From contig CALZFC010000199.1 in NCBI GenBank assembly GCA_945643635.1, positions 1 through 64,000 on the forward strand: a stretch of 64,000 nt of DNA, in the 5' to 3' direction. Positions 13,701 to 29,153 of this stretch are shown piece after piece (position 1 is the first letter of the stretch; the number at the start of each line of letters is the position of its first letter). The notes beneath the pieces were generated by a model. That model saw nothing but the letters and a program-made list of their open reading frames with translations. It was not told the DNA's origin and made no database searches. This DNA comes from Allodiplogaster sudhausi (Eukaryota; Nematoda; Chromadorea; Rhabditida; Diplogasteridae). The translations under genes were made by a program, and so were the position numbers.

Positions 13701-16700
13701 AATGTGATTTATCTAAAATTGACCATATCTTTTTTTGTCTAAATTGACCATATCTTTTTTCTGATGATTCAAAGTGGTCCTAATTGTATTTAAACGAACC
13801 GTCTTGACGAGATCTAACTATGCATACCTTCACTAGTAGAATACCTATCACGACTTGGCCAGAACATGTCAAAATGTGATTTATCTAAAATTGACCATAT
13901 CTTTTTTTGTCTAAAATTGACCATATCTTTTTTTCTGATGATTCAAAGTGGTCCGAATTGTATTTAAACGAACCGTCTTGACGAGATCTAACTATGCATA
14001 CCTTCACTAGTAGAAGAATACCTATCATGACTTGGCCAGAACATGTCAAAATGTGATTTTATCTAAAATTGACCATATCTTTTTTTGTCTAAATTGACCA
14101 TATCTTTTTTCTGATGATTCAAAGTGGTCCTAATTGTATTTAAACGAACCGTCTTGACGAGATCTAACTATACATACCTTCACTAGTAGAATACCTATCA
14201 CGACTTGGCCAGAACATGTCAAAATGTGATTTTATCTAAAATTGACCATATCTTTTTTTTGTCTAAAATGACCATATCTTTTTTCTGATGATTCAAAGTG
14301 GTCCGAATTGTATTTAAACGAACCGTCTTGACGAGATCTAACTGTAAATACCTTCACTAGTAGAATACCTATCACGACTTGGCCAGAACGTGTCAAAATG
14401 TGAATTTGTCTAAAATTGACCATATCTTTTTTTGTCTAACATTGACCATATCTTTTTTTCTGATGATTCAAAGTGGTTCGAATTGTATTTAAACGAACCG
14501 TCTTGACGAGATCTAACTGTAAATACCTTCACTAGTAGAATACCTATCACGACTTGGCCAGAACATGTCAAAATGTGATTTATCTAAAATTGACCATATC
14601 TTTTTTTGTCTAAAATTGACCATATCTTTTTTCTGATGATTCAAAGTGGTTCGAATTGTATTTAAACGAACCGTCTTGACGAGATCTAACTATGCATACC
14701 TTCACTAGTAGAATACCTATCACGACTTGGCCAGAACATGTCAAAATGTGAATTTATCTAAAATTGACCATATCTTTTTTTGTCTAACATTGACCATATC
14801 TTTTTTTCTGATGATTCAAAGTGGTCCGAATTGTATTTAAACGAACCGTCTTGACGAGATCTAACTATGCATACCTTCACTAGTAGAATACCTATCACGA
14901 CTTGGCCAGAACATGTCAAAATGTGATTTATCTAAAATTGACCATATCTTTTTTTTGTCTAAAATTGACCATATCTTTTTTCTGATGATTCAAAGTGGTC
15001 CGAATTGTATTTAAACGAACCGTCTTGACGAGATCTAACTATGCATACCTTCACTAGTAGAATACCTATCACGACTTGGCCAGAACATGTCAAAATGTGA
15101 ATTTGTCTAAAATTGACCATATCTTTTTTTGTCTAAAATTGACCATATCTTTTTTTCTAATGATTCAAAGTGGTCCGAATTGTATTTAAACGAACCGTCT
15201 TGACGAGATCTAACTATGCATACCTTCACTAGTAGAAGAATACCTATCATGACTTGGCCAGAACATGTCAAAATGTGATTTTATCTAAAATTGACCATAT
15301 CTTTTTTTTGTCTAAAATTGACCATATCTTTTTTTCTGATGATTCAAAGTGGTCCTAATTGTATTTAAACGAACCGTCTTGACGAGATCTAACTATACAT
15401 ACCTTCACTAGTAGAATACCTATCACGACTTGGCCAGAACATGTCAAAATGTGATTTATCTAAAATTGACCATATCTTTTTTTTTGTCTAAAATTGACCA
15501 TATCTTTTTTTCTGATGATTCAAAGTGGTCCTAATTGTATTTAAACGAACCGTCTTGACGAGATCTAACTATAAATACCTTCACTAGTAGAATACCTATC
15601 ACGACTTGGCCAGAACGTGTCAAAATGTGAATTTGTCTAAAATTGACCATATCTTTTTTTGTCTAACATTGACCATATCTTTTTTTCTGATGATTCAAAG
15701 TGGTTCGAATTGTATTTAAACGAACCGTCTTGACGAGATCTAACTGCAAATACCTTCACTAGTAGAATACCTATCACGACTTGGCCAGAACGTGTCAAAA
15801 TGTGAATTTGTCTAAAATTGACCATATCTTTTTTTGTCTAACATTGACCATATCTTTTTTCTGATGATTCAAAGTGGTTCGAATTGTATTTAAACGAACC
15901 GTCTTGACGAGATCTAACTATGCATACCTTCACTAGTAGAATACCTATCATGACTTGGCCAGAGCATTTCAAAATGTGATTTATCTAAAATTGACCATAT
16001 CTTTTTTTGTCTAAAATTGACCATATCTTTTTTTCTGATGATTCAAAGTGGTCCGAATTGTATTTAAACGAACCGTCTTGACGAGATCTAACTATGCATA
16101 CCTTCACTAGTAGAATACCTATCATGACTTGGCCAGAACATGTCAAAATGTGATTTTATCTAAAATTGACCATATCTTTTTTTTGTCTAAAATTGACCAT
16201 ATCTTTTTTTCTGATGATTCAAAGTGGTCCTAATTGTATTTAAACGAACCGTCTTGACGAGATCTAACTATACATACCTTCACTAGTAGAATACCTATCA
16301 CGACTTGGCCAGAACATGTCAAAATGTGATTTTATCTAAATTGACCATATCTTTTTTTTTGTCTAAAATTGACCATATCTTTTTTTCTGATGATTCAAAG
16401 TGGTCCGAATTGTATTTAAACGAACCGTCTTGACGAGATCTAACTATAAATACCTTCACTAGTAGAATACCTATCATGACTTGGCCAGAACATGTCAAAA
16501 TGTGATTTATCTAAAATTGACCATATCTTTTTTTGTCTAAATTGACCATATCTTTTTTTCTGATGATTCAAAGTGGTCCGAATTGTATTTAAACGAACCG
16601 TCTTGACGAGATCTAACTATGCATACCTTCACTAGTAGAAGAATACCTATCATGACTTGGCCAGAACATGTCAAAATGTGATTTATCTAAAATTGACCAT

Positions 16701-19700
16701 ATCTTTTTTTTTGTCTAAAATTGACCATATCTTTTTTTCTGATGATTCAAAGTGGTCCGAATTGTATTTAAACGAACCGTCTTGACGAGATCTAACTATG
16801 CATACCTTCACTAGTAGAAGAATACCTATCATGACTTGGCCAGAACATGTCAAAATGTGATTTATCTAAAATTGACCATATCTTTTTTTTGTCTAAAATT
16901 GACCATATCTTTTTTCTGATGATTCAAAGTGGTCCTAATTGTATTTAAACGAACCGTCTTGACGAGATCTAACTATACATACCTTCACTAGTAGAATACC
17001 TATCACGACTTGGCCAGAACATGTCAAAATGTGATTTTATCTAAAATTGACCATATCTTTTTTTGTCTAAATTGACCATATCTTTTTTTCTGATGATTCA
17101 AAGTGGTCCGAATTGTATTTAAACGAACCGTCTTGACGAGATCTAACTATGCATACCTTCACTAGTAGAATACCTATCATGACTTGGCCAGAACATGTCA
17201 AAATGTGATTTATCTAAAATTGACCATATCTTTTTTTGTCTAACATTGACCATATCTTTTTTTTCTGATGATTCAAAGTGGTCCGAATTGTATTTAAACG
17301 AACCGTCTTGACGAGATCTAACTATGCATACCTTCACTAGTAGAAGATACCTATCATGACTTGGCCAGAACATGTCAAAATGTGATTTTATCTAAAATTG
17401 ACCATATCTTTTTTTTGTCTAAAATTGACCATATCTTTTTTTCTGATGATTCAAAGTGGTCCGAATTGTATTTAAACGAACCGTCTTGACGAGATCTAAC
17501 TATACATACCTTCACTAGTAGAATACCTATCACGACTTGGCCAGAACATGTCAAAATGTGATTTTATCTAAAATTGACCATATCTTTTTTTTCTGATGAT
17601 TCAAAGTGGTCCGAATTGTATTTAAACGAACCGTCTTGACGAGATCTAACTGTAAATACCTTCACTAGTAGAATACCTATCACGACTTGGCCAGAACATG
17701 TCAAAATGTGATTTTGTCTAAAATTGACCATATCTTTTTTTGTCTAACATTGACCATATCTTTTTTTCTGATGATTCAAAGTGGTCCGAATTGTATTTAA
17801 ACGAACCGTCTTGACGAGATCTAACTATGCATACCTTCACTAGTAGAATACCTATCATGACTTGGCCAGAACATGTCAAAATGTGATTTATCTAAAATTG
17901 ACCATATCTTTTTTTTGTCTAAAATTGACCATATCTTTTTTTCTGATGATTCAAAGTGGTCCTAATTGTATTTAAACGAACCGTCTTGACGAGATCTAAC
18001 TATGCATACCTTCACTAGTAGAATACCTATCACGACTTGGCCAGAACATGTCAAAATGTGATTTTATCTAAAATTGACCATATCTTTTTTTTGTCTAAAA
18101 TTGACCATATCTTTTTTCTGATGATTCAAAGTGGTCCTAATTGTATTTAAACGAACCGTCTTGACGAGATCTAACTATAAATACCTTCACTAGTAGAATA
18201 CCTATCACGACTTGGCCAGAACATGTCAAAATGTGAATTTGTCTAAAATTGACCATATCTTTTTTGTCTAACATTGACCATATCTTTTTTTCTGATGATT
18301 CAAAGTGGTCCGAATTGTATTTAAACGAACCGTCTTGACGAGATCTAACTATGCATACCTTCACTAGTAGAATACCTATCATGACTTGGCCAGAACATGT
18401 CAAAATGTGATTTATCTAAAATTGACCATATCTTTTTTTGTCTAACATTGACCATATCTTTTTTTCTGATGATTCAAAGTGGTCCGAATTGTATTTAAAC
18501 GAACCGTCTTGACGAGATCTAACTATAAATACCTTCACTAGTAGAATACCTATCACGACTTGGCCAGAACATGTCAAAATGTGAATTTATCTAAAATTGA
18601 CCATATCTTTTTTTGTCTAACATTGACCATATCTTTTTTTCTAATGATTCAAAGTGGTCCGAATTGTATTTAAACGAACCGTCTTGACGAGATCTAACTA
18701 TGCATACCTTCACTAGTAGAAGAATACCTATCATGACTTGGCCAGAACATGTCAAAATGTGATTTTATCTAAAATTGACCATATCTTTTTTTTGTCTAAA
18801 ATTGACCATATCTTTTTTTCTGATGATTCAAAGTGGTCCGAATTGTATTTAAACGAACCGTCTTGACGAGATCTAACTATACATACCTTCACTAGTAGAA
18901 TACCTATCACGACTTGGCCAGAACATGTCAAAATGTGATTTTATCTAAAATTGACCATATCTTTTTTTGTCTAAAATTGACCATATCTTTTTTTCTGATG
19001 ATTCAAAGTGGTCCGAATTGTATTTAAACGAACCGTCTTGACGAGATCTAACTATAAATACCTTCACTAGTAGAATACCTATCACGACTTGGCCAGAACG
19101 TGTCAAAATGTGAATTGTCTAAAATTGACCATATCTTTTTTTGTCTAACATTGACCATATCTTTTTTTCTGATGATTCAAAGTGGTTCGAATTGTATTTA
19201 AACGAACCGTCTTGACGAGATCTAACTATGCATACCTTCACTAGTAGAATACCTATCATGACTTGGCCAGAACATGTCAAAATGTGATTTTATCTAAAAT
19301 TGACCATATCTTTTTTTTGTCTAAAATTGACCATATCTTTTTTTCTGATGATTCAAAGTGGTCCGAATTGTATTTAAACGAACCGTCTTGACGAGATCTA
19401 ACTATGCATACCTTCACTAGTAGAATACCTATCACGACTTGGCCAGAACATGTCAAAATGTGATTTTATCTAAAATTGACCATATCTTTTTTTTGTCTAA
19501 AATTGACCATATCTTTTTTTCTGATGATTCAAAGTGGTCCGAATTGTATTTAAACGAACCGTCTTGACGAGATCTAACTATAAATACCTTCACTAGTAGA
19601 ATACCTATCACGACTTGGCCAGAACATGTCAAAATGTGAATTTATCTAAAATTGACCATATCTTTTTTTGTCTAACATTGACCATATCTTTTTTTCTGAT

Positions 19701-22700
19701 GATTCAAAGTGGTCCGAATTGTATTTAAACGAACCGTCTTGACGAGATCTAACTATGCATACCTTCACTAGTAGAATACCTATCACGACTTGGCCAGAAC
19801 ATGTCAAAATGTGATTTTATCTAAAATTGACCATATCTTTTTTTTGTCTAAAATTGACCATATCTTTTTTTCTGATGATTCAAAGTGGTCCGAATTGTAT
19901 TTAAACGAACCGTCTTGACGAGATCTAACTATAAATACCTTCACTAGTAGAATACCTATCACGACTTGGCCAGAACATGTCAAAATGTGAATTTGTCTAA
20001 AATTGACCATATCTTTTTTTGTCTAACATTGACCATATCTTTTTTTCTGATGATTCAAAGTGGTTCGAATTGTATTTAAACGAACCGTCTTGACGAGATC
20101 TAACTATGCATACCTTCACTAGTAGAATACCTATCATGACTTGGCCAGAACATTTCAAAATGTGATTTATCTAAAATTGACCATATCTTTTTTTGTCTAA
20201 CATTGACCATATCTTTTTTTCTAATGATTCAAAGTGGTCCGAATTGTATTTAAACGAACCGTCTTGACGAGATCTAACTATGCATACCTTCACTAGTAGA
20301 ATACCTATCATGACTTGGCCAGAACATGTCAAAATGTGATTTTATCTAAAATTGACCATATCTTTTTTTTGTCTAAAATTGACCATATCTTTTTTTCTGA
20401 TGATTCAAAGTGGTCCGAATTGTATTTAAACGAACCGTCTTGACGAGATCTAACTATACATACCTTCACTAGTAGAATACCTATCACGACTTGGCCAGAA
20501 CATGTCAAAATGTGATTTTATCTAAAATTGACCATATCTTTTTTTTGTCTAAAATTGACCATATCTTTTTTTCTGATGATTCAAAGTGGTCCGAATTGTA
20601 TTTAAACGAACCGTCTTGACGAGATCTAACTATAAATACCTTCACTAGTAGAATACCTATCATGACTTGGCCAGAGCATGTCAAAATGTGATTTATCTAA
20701 AATTGACCATATCTTTTTTTGTCTAAATTGACCATATCTTTTTTTCTAATGATTCAAAGTGGTCCGAATTGTATTTAAACGAACCGTCTTGACGAGATCT
20801 AACTATGCATACCTTCACTAGTAGAATACCTATCATGACTTGGCCAGAACATGTCAAAATGTGATTTTATCTAAAATTGACCATATCTTTTTTTGTCTAA
20901 AATTGACCATATCTTTTTTTCTGATGATTCAAAGTGGTCCTAATTGTATTTAAACGAACCGTCTTGACGAGATCTAACTATACATACCTTCACTAGTAGA
21001 ATACCTATCACGACTTGGCCAGAACATGTCAAAATGTGATTTTATCTAAAATTGACCATATCTTTTTTTGTCTAAAATTGACCATATCTTTTTTTCTGAT
21101 GATTCAAAGTGGTCCGAATTGTATTTAAACGAACCGTCTTGACGAGATCTAACTATAAATACCTTCACTAGTAGAATACCTATCACGACTTGGCCAGAAC
21201 ATGTCAAAATGTGAATTTATCTAAAATTGACCATATCTTTTTTTGTCTAACATTGACCATATCTTTTTTTCTAATGATTCAAAGTGGTCCGAATTGTATT
21301 TAAACGAACCGTCTTGACGAGATCTAACTATGCATACCTTCACTAGTAGAAGAATACCTATCATGACTTGGCCAGAACATGTCAAAATGTGATTTTATCT
21401 AAAATTGACCATATCTTTTTTTTGTCTAAAATTGACCATATCTTTTTTTCTGATGATTCAAAGTGGTCCTAATTGTATTTAAACGAACCGTCTTGACGAG
21501 ATCTAACTATACATACCTTCACTAGTAGAATACCTATCACGACTTGGCCAGAACATGTCAAAATGTGATTTTATCTAAAATTGACCATATCTTTTTTTTG
21601 TCTAAAATTGACCATATCTTTTTTTCTGATGATTCAAAGTGGTCCTAATTGTATTTAAACGAACCGTCTTGACGAGATCTAACTGTAAATACCTTCACTA
21701 GTAGAATACCTATCACGACTTGGCCAGAACGTGTCAAAATGTGAATTTGTCTAAAATTGACCATATCTTTTTTTGTCTAACATTGACCATATCTTTTTTT
21801 CTGATGATTCAAAGTGGTTCGAATTGTATTTAAACGAACCGTCTTGACGAGATCTAACTGTAAATACCTTCACTAGTAGAATACCTATCACGACTTGGCC
21901 AGAACGTGTCAAAATGTGAATTTGTCTAAAATTGACCATATCTTTTTTTGTCTAACATTGACCATATCTTTTTTTCTGATGATTCAAAGTGGTTCGAATT
22001 GTATTTAAACGAACCGTCTTGACGAGATCTAACTATGCATACCTTCACTAGTAGAATACCTATCATGACTTGGCCAGAACATTTCAAAATGTGATTTATC
22101 TAAAATTGACCATATCTTTTTTTGTCTAACATTGACCATATCTTTTTTTTCTAATGATTCAAAGTGGTCCGAATTGTATTTAAACGAACCGTCTTGACGA
22201 GATCTAACTATGCATACCTTCACTAGTAGAATACCTATCATGACTTGGCCAGAACATGTCAAAATGTGATTTATCTAAAATTGACCATATCTTTTTTTGT
22301 CTAACATTGACCATATCTTTTTTTTCTAATGATTCAAAGTGGTCCGAATTGTATTTAAACGAACCGTCTTGACGAGATCTAACTATGCATACCTTCACTA
22401 GTAGAATACCTATCATGACTTGGCCAGAACATGTCAAAATGTGATTTATCTAAAATTGACCATATCTTTTTTTTGTCTAAAATTGACCATATCTTTTTTT
22501 CTGATGATTCAAAGTGGTCCTAATTGTATTTAAACGAACCGTCTTGACGAGATCTAACTATACATACCTTCACTAGTAGAATACCTATCACGACTTGGCC
22601 AGAACATGTCAAAATGTGAATTTGTCTAAAATTGACCATATCTTTTTTTGTCTAAAATTGACCATATCTTTTTTTCTGATGATTCAAAGTGGTCCGAATT

Positions 22701-25700
22701 GTATTTAAACGAACCGTCTTGACGAGATCTAACTATGCATACCTTCACTAGTAGAATACCTATCATGACTTGGCCAGAACATGTCAAAATGTGATTTATC
22801 TAAAATTGACCATATCTTTTTTTTGTCTAAAATTGACCATATCTTTTTTTCTGATGATTCAAAGTGGTCCGAATTGTATTTAAACGAACCGTCTTGACGA
22901 GATCTAACTATGCATACCTTCACTAGTAGAATACCTATCATGACTTGGCCAGAACATTCAAAATGTGATTTATCTAAAATTGACCATATCTTTTTTTTGT
23001 CTAAAATTGACCATATCTTTTTTTCTGATGATTCAAAGTGGTCCGAATTGTATTTAAACGAACCGTCTTGACGAGATCTAACTATACATACCTTCACTAG
23101 TAGAATACCTATCACGACTTGGCCAGAACATGTCAAAATGTGATTTTATCTAAAATTGACCATATCTTTTTTTTGTCTAAAATTGACCATATCTTTTTTT
23201 CTGATGATTCAAAGTGGTCCTAATTGTATTTAAACGAACCGTCTTGACGAGATCTAACTATAAATACCTTCACTAGTAGAATACCTATCACGACTTGGCC
23301 AGAACATGTCAAAATGTGAATTTGTCTAAAATTGACCATATCTTTTTTTGTCTAACATTGACCATATCTTTTTTTCTGATGATTCAAAGTGGTCCGAATT
23401 GTATTTAAACGAACCGTCTTGACGAGATCTAACTGTAAATACCTTCACTAGTAGAATACCTATCACGACTTGGCCAGAACGTGTCAAAATGTGAATTTGT
23501 CTAAAATTGACCATATCTTTTTTTGTCTAACATTGACCATATCTTTTTTCTGATGATTCAAAGTGGTCCGAATTGTATTTAAACGAACCGTCTTGACGAG
23601 ATCTAACTATGCATACCTTCACTAGTAGAATACCTATCATGACTTGGCCAGAACATGTCAAAATGTGATTTATCTAAAATTGACCATATCTTTTTTTGTC
23701 TAAAATTGACCATATCTTTTTTTCTAATGATTCAAAGTGGTCCGAATTGTATTTAAACGAACCGTCTTGACGAGATCTAACTATGCATACCTTCACTAGT
23801 AGAATACCTATCATGACTTGGCCAGAGCATTTCAAAATGTGATTTATCTAAAATTGACCATATCTTTTTTTGTCTAAAATTGACCATATCTTTTTTTCTA
23901 ATGATTCAAAGTGGTCCGAATTGTATTTAAACGAACCGTCTTGACGAGATCTAACTATGCATACCTTCACTAGTAGAAGAATACCTATCATGACTTGGCC
24001 AGAACATGTCAAAATGTGATTTTATCTAAAATTGACCATATCTTTTTTTTGTCTAAAATTGACCATATCTTTTTTTCTGATGATTCAAAGTGGTCCTAAT
24101 TGTATTTAAACGAACCGTCTTGACGAGATCTAACTATACATACCTTCACTAGTAGAATACCTATCACGACTTGGCCAGAACATGTCAAAATGTGATTTTA
24201 TCTAAAATTGACCATATCTTTTTTTTGTCTAAAATTGACCATATCTTTTTTTCTGATGATTCAAAGTGGTCCTAATTGTATTTAAACGAACCGTCTTGAC
24301 GAGATCTAACTGTAAATACCTTCACTAGTAGAATACCTATCACGACTTGGCCAGAACGTGTCAAAATGTGAATTTGTCTAAAATTGACCATATCTTTTTT
24401 TGTCTAACATTGACCATATCTTTTTTTCTGATGATTCAAAGTGGTCCGAATTGTATTTAAACGAACCGTCTTGACGAGATCTAACTATGCATACCTTCAC
24501 TAGTAGAAGAATACCTATCATGACTTGGCCAGAACATGTCAAAATGTGATTTATCTAAAATTGACCATATCTTTTTTTTGTCTAAAATTGACCATATCTT
24601 TTTTTCTGATGATTCAAAGTGGTCCGAATTGTATTTAAACGAACCGTCTTGACGAGATCTAACTATAAATACCTTCACTAGTAGAATACCTATCACGACT
24701 TGGCCAGAACATGTCAAAATGTGAATTTATCTAAAATTGACCATATCTTTTTTTGTCTAAAATTGACCATATCTTTTTTTCTAATGATTCAAAGTGGTCC
24801 GAATTGTATTTAAACGAACCGTCTTGACGAGATCTAACTATGCATACCTTCACTAGTAGAAGAATACCTATCATGACTTGGCCAGAACATGTCAAAATGT
24901 GATTTTATCTAAAATTGACCATATCTTTTTTTTGTCTAAAATTGACCATATCTTTTTTTCTGATGATTCAAAGTGGTCCGAATTGTATTTAAACGAACCG
25001 TCTTGACGAGATCTAACTATACATATCTTCACTAGTAGAATACCTATCACGACTTGGCCAGAACATGTCAAAATGTGATTTTATCTAAAATTGACCATAT
25101 CTTTTTTTTGTCTAAAATTGACCATATCTTTTTTTCTGATGATTCAAAGTGGTCCTAATTGTATTTAAACGAACCGTCTTGACGAGATCTAACTGTAAAT
25201 ACCTTCACTAGTAGAATACCTATCACGACTTGGCCAGAACGTGTCAAAATGTGAATTTGTCTAAAATTGACCATATCTTTTTTTGTCTAACATTGACCAT
25301 ATCTTTTTTTCTGATGATTCAAAGTGGTCGAATTGTATTTAAACGAACCGTCTTGACGAGATCTAACTATAAATACCTTCACTAGTAGAATACCTATCAC
25401 GACTTGGCCAGAACATGTCAAAATGTGAATTTGTCTAAAATTGACCATATCTTTTTTTGTCTAACATTGACCATATCTTTTTTTCTGATGATTCAAAGTG
25501 GTCCGAATTGTATTTAAACGAACCGTCTTGACGAGATCTAACTATGCATACCTTCACTAGTAGAATACCTATCATGACTTGGCCAGAACATTTCAAAATG
25601 TGATTTATCTAAAATTGACCATATCTTTTTTTGTCTAAAATTGACCATATCTTTTTTTCTAATGATTCAAAGTGGTCCGAATTGTATTTAAACGAACCGT

Positions 25701-26011
25701 CTTGACGAGATCTAACTATGCATACCTTCACTAGTAGAAGAATACCTATCATGACTTGGCCAGAACATGTCAAAATGTGATTTTATCTAAAATTGACCAT
25801 ATCTTTTTTTGTCTAAAATTGACCATATCTTTTTTTCTGATGATTCAAAGTGGTCCTAATTGTATTTAAACGAACCGTCTTGACGAGATCTAACTATAAA
25901 TACCTTCACTAGTAGAATACCTATCACGACTTGGCCAGAACATGTCAAAATGTGAATTTGTCTAAAATTGACCATATCTTTTTTTGTCTAACATTGACCA
26001 TATCTTTTTTT
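13701..26011. repeat. Mixed higher-order repeat segment
   Basis: About 70 monomers in varied class order. D monomers (gtagaagaat) lie near 14,011, 15,231, 16,631, 16,811, 18,711, 21,341, 23,971, 24,501, 24,851 and 25,731. Between them the order D-X-Q/K-Q/K-G-G is often clear, for example from 15.2 kb and from 21.3 kb. At about 15,745 a private variant reads actgcaaat. Hybrid monomers with ataaat and catgac occur at 16,446-16,480 and 20,632-20,666. Boundaries are approximate. Confidence 0.75.
17567..17592. repeat. One-box X-class monomer tail
   Basis: A single tctaaaattgaccatatc with eight Ts lies between gatttta and ctgatg. The monomer is X class (atacat, cacgac) and is followed by a Q monomer. 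The same arrangement recurs in the 41.8-47.5 kb region. Confidence 0.9.
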
Positions 26012-27226
26012 CTGATGATTCAAAGTGGTCCGAATTGTATTTAAACGAACCGTCTTGACGAGATCTAACTATGCATACCTTCACTAGTAGAATACCTATC
26101 ATGACTTGGCCAGAACATGTCAAAATGTGATTTATCTAAAATTGACCATATCTTTTTTGTCTAACATTGACCATATCTTTTTTTCTGATGATTCAAAGTG
26201 GTCCGAATTGTATTTAAACGAACCGTCTTGACGAGATCTAACTATGCATACCTTCACTAGTAGAATACCTATCATGACTTGGCCAGAACATGTCAAAATG
26301 TGATTTATCTAAAATTGACCATATCTTTTTTTGTCTAACATTGACCATATCTTTTTTTCTGATGATTCAAAGTGGTCCGAATTGTATTTAAACGAACCGT
26401 CTTGACGAGATCTAACTATGCATACCTTCACTAGTAGAATACCTATCATGACTTGGCCAGAACATGTCAAAATGTGATTTATCTAAAATTGACCATATCT
26501 TTTTTGTCTAAAATTGACCATATCTTTTTTTTGATGATTCAAAGTGGTCCGAATTGTATTTAAACGAACCGTCTTGACGAGATCTAACTATGCATACCTT
26601 CACTAGTAGAATACCTATCATGACTTGGCCAGAACATGTCAAAATGTGATTTATCTAAAATTGACCATATCTTTTTTTGTCTAAAATTGACCATATCTTT
26701 TTTTCTGATGATTCAAAGTGGTCCGAATTGTATTTAAACGAACCGTCTTGACGAGATCTAACTATGCATACCTTCACTAGTAGAATACCTATCATGACTT
26801 GGCCAGAACATGTCAAAATGTGATTTATCTAAAATTGACCATATCTTTTTTTGTCTAAAATTGACCATATCTTTTTTTCTGATGATTCAAAGTGGTCCGA
26901 ATTGTATTTAAACGAACCGTCTTGACGAGATCTAACTATGCATACCTTCACTAGTAGAATACCTATCATGACTTGGCCAGAACATGTCAAAATGTGATTT
27001 ATCTAAAATTGACCATATCTTTTTTTGTCTAACATTGACCATATCTTTTTTTCTGATGATTCAAAGTGGTCCGAATTGTATTTAAACGAACCGTCTTGAC
27101 GAGATCTAACTATGCATACCTTCACTAGTAGAATACCTATCATGACTTGGCCAGAACATGTCAAAATGTGATTTATCTAAAATTGACCATATCTTTTTTT
27201 GTCTAAAATTGACCATATCTTTTTTT
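26012..27226. repeat. Run of seven class G monomers
   Basis: Seven successive monomers carry atgcat and catgac, with gatttatct tails, at about 173.6 bp each. They differ mainly in aacatt versus aaaatt in the second box, and one has lost a c before tgatgattc (near 26,529). It is a smaller counterpart of the expansion at 33.5-41 kb. Confidence 0.85.
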
Positions 27227-29153
27227 CTGATGATTCAAAGTGGTCCGAATTGTATTTAAACGAACCGTCTTGACGAGATCTAACTATGCATACCTTCACT
27301 AGTAGAATACCTATCACGACTTGGCCAGAACATGTCAAAATGTGATTTATCTAAAATTGACCATATCTTTTTTTTGTCTAAAATTGACCATATCTTTTTT
27401 TCTGATGATTCAAAGTGGTCCGAATTGTATTTAAACGAACCGTCTTGACGAGATCTAACTATACATACCTTCACTAGTAGAATACCTATCACGACTTGGC
27501 CAGAACATGTCAAAATGTGAATTTGTCTAAAATTGACCATATCTTTTTTTGTCTAAAATTGACCATATCTTTTTTTCTAATGATTCAAAGTGGTCCGAAT
27601 TGTATTTAAACGAACCGTCTTGACGAGATCTAACTATGCATACCTTCACTAGTAGAAGAATACCTATCATGACTTGGCCAGAACATGTCAAAATGTGATT
27701 TTATCTAAAATTGACCATATCTTTTTTTTGTCTAAAATTGACCATATCTTTTTTTCTGATGATTCAAAGTGGTCCTAATTGTATTTAAACGAACCGTCTT
27801 GACGAGATCTAACTATACATACCTTCACTAGTAGAATACCTATCACGACTTGGCCAGAACATGTCAAAATGTGATTTTATCTAAAATTGACCATATCTTT
27901 TTTTTGTCTAAAATTGACCATATCTTTTTTTCTGATGATTCAAAGTGGTCCTAATTGTATTTAAACGAACCGTCTTGACGAGATCTAACTGTAAATACCT
28001 TCACTAGTAGAATACCTATCACGACTTGGCCAGAACGTGTCAAAATGTGAATTTGTCTAAAATTGACCATATCTTTTTTTGTCTAACATTGACCATATCT
28101 TTTTTTCTGATGATTCAAAGTGGTCGAATTGTATTTAAACGAACCGTCTTGACGAGATCTAACTGTAAATACCTTCACTAGTAGAATACCTATCACGACT
28201 TGGCCAGAACGTGTCAAAATGTGAATTTGTCTAAAATTGACCATATCTTTTTTTGTCTAACATTGACCATATCTTTTTTTCTGATGATTCAAAGTGGTCC
28301 GAATTGTATTTAAACGAACCGTCTTGACGAGATCTAACTATGCATACCTTCACTAGTAGAATACCTATCATGACTTGGCCAGAACATGTCAAAATGTGAT
28401 TTATCTAAAATTGACCATATCTTTTTTTGTCTAAAATTGACCATATCTTTTTTTCTAATGATTCAAAGTGGTCCGAATTGTATTTAAACGAACCGTCTTG
28501 ACGAGATCTAACTATGCATACCTTCACTAGTAGAATACCTATCATGACTTGGCCAGAACATGTCAAAATGTGATTTATCTAAAATTGACCATATCTTTTT
28601 TTGTCTAACATTGACCATATCTTTTTTTCTAATGATTCAAAGTGGTCCGAATTGTATTTAAACGAACCGTCTTGACGAGATCTAACTATGCATACCTTCA
28701 CTAGTAGAATACCTATCATGACTTGGCCAGAACATGTCAAAATGTGATTTATCTAAAATTGACCATATCTTTTTTTTGTCTAAAATTGACCATATCTTTT
28801 TTCTGATGATTCAAAGTGGTCCTAATTGTATTTAAACGAACCGTCTTGACGAGATCTAACTATACATACCTTCACTAGTAGAATACCTATCACGACTTGG
28901 CCAGAACATGTCAAAATGTGATTTTATCTAAAATTGACCATATCTTTTTTTTGTCTAAAATTGACCATATCTTTTTTTCTGATGATTCAAAGTGGTCCGA
29001 ATTGTATTTAAACGAACCGTCTTGACGAGATCTAACTATAAATACCTTCACTAGTAGAATACCTATCATGACTTGGCCAGAACATGTCAAAATGTGATTT
29101 ATCTAAAATTGACCATATCTTTTTTTGTCTAACATTGACCATATCTTTTTTTT
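27227..29153. repeat. Mixed segment ending in a K/G hybrid monomer
   Basis: Class order is G-like with cacgac, X, D, X, Q, Q, G, G, G, X, then a monomer with ataaat and catgac at 29,038-29,072. The stretch D-X-Q-Q-G-G-G is a hexamer with one extra G. The hybrid stands directly before the 6+3 block. Confidence 0.8.

Noticed and set aside
22729..23136. Minus-strand open frame of 135 codons, the longest in the window
   Set aside because: It arises where two successive monomers keep frame because their lengths are multiples of three. The peptide is the same repeat translation found in dozens of shorter frames. No promoter, no codon-use signal, and indels break the frame in neighbouring copies.
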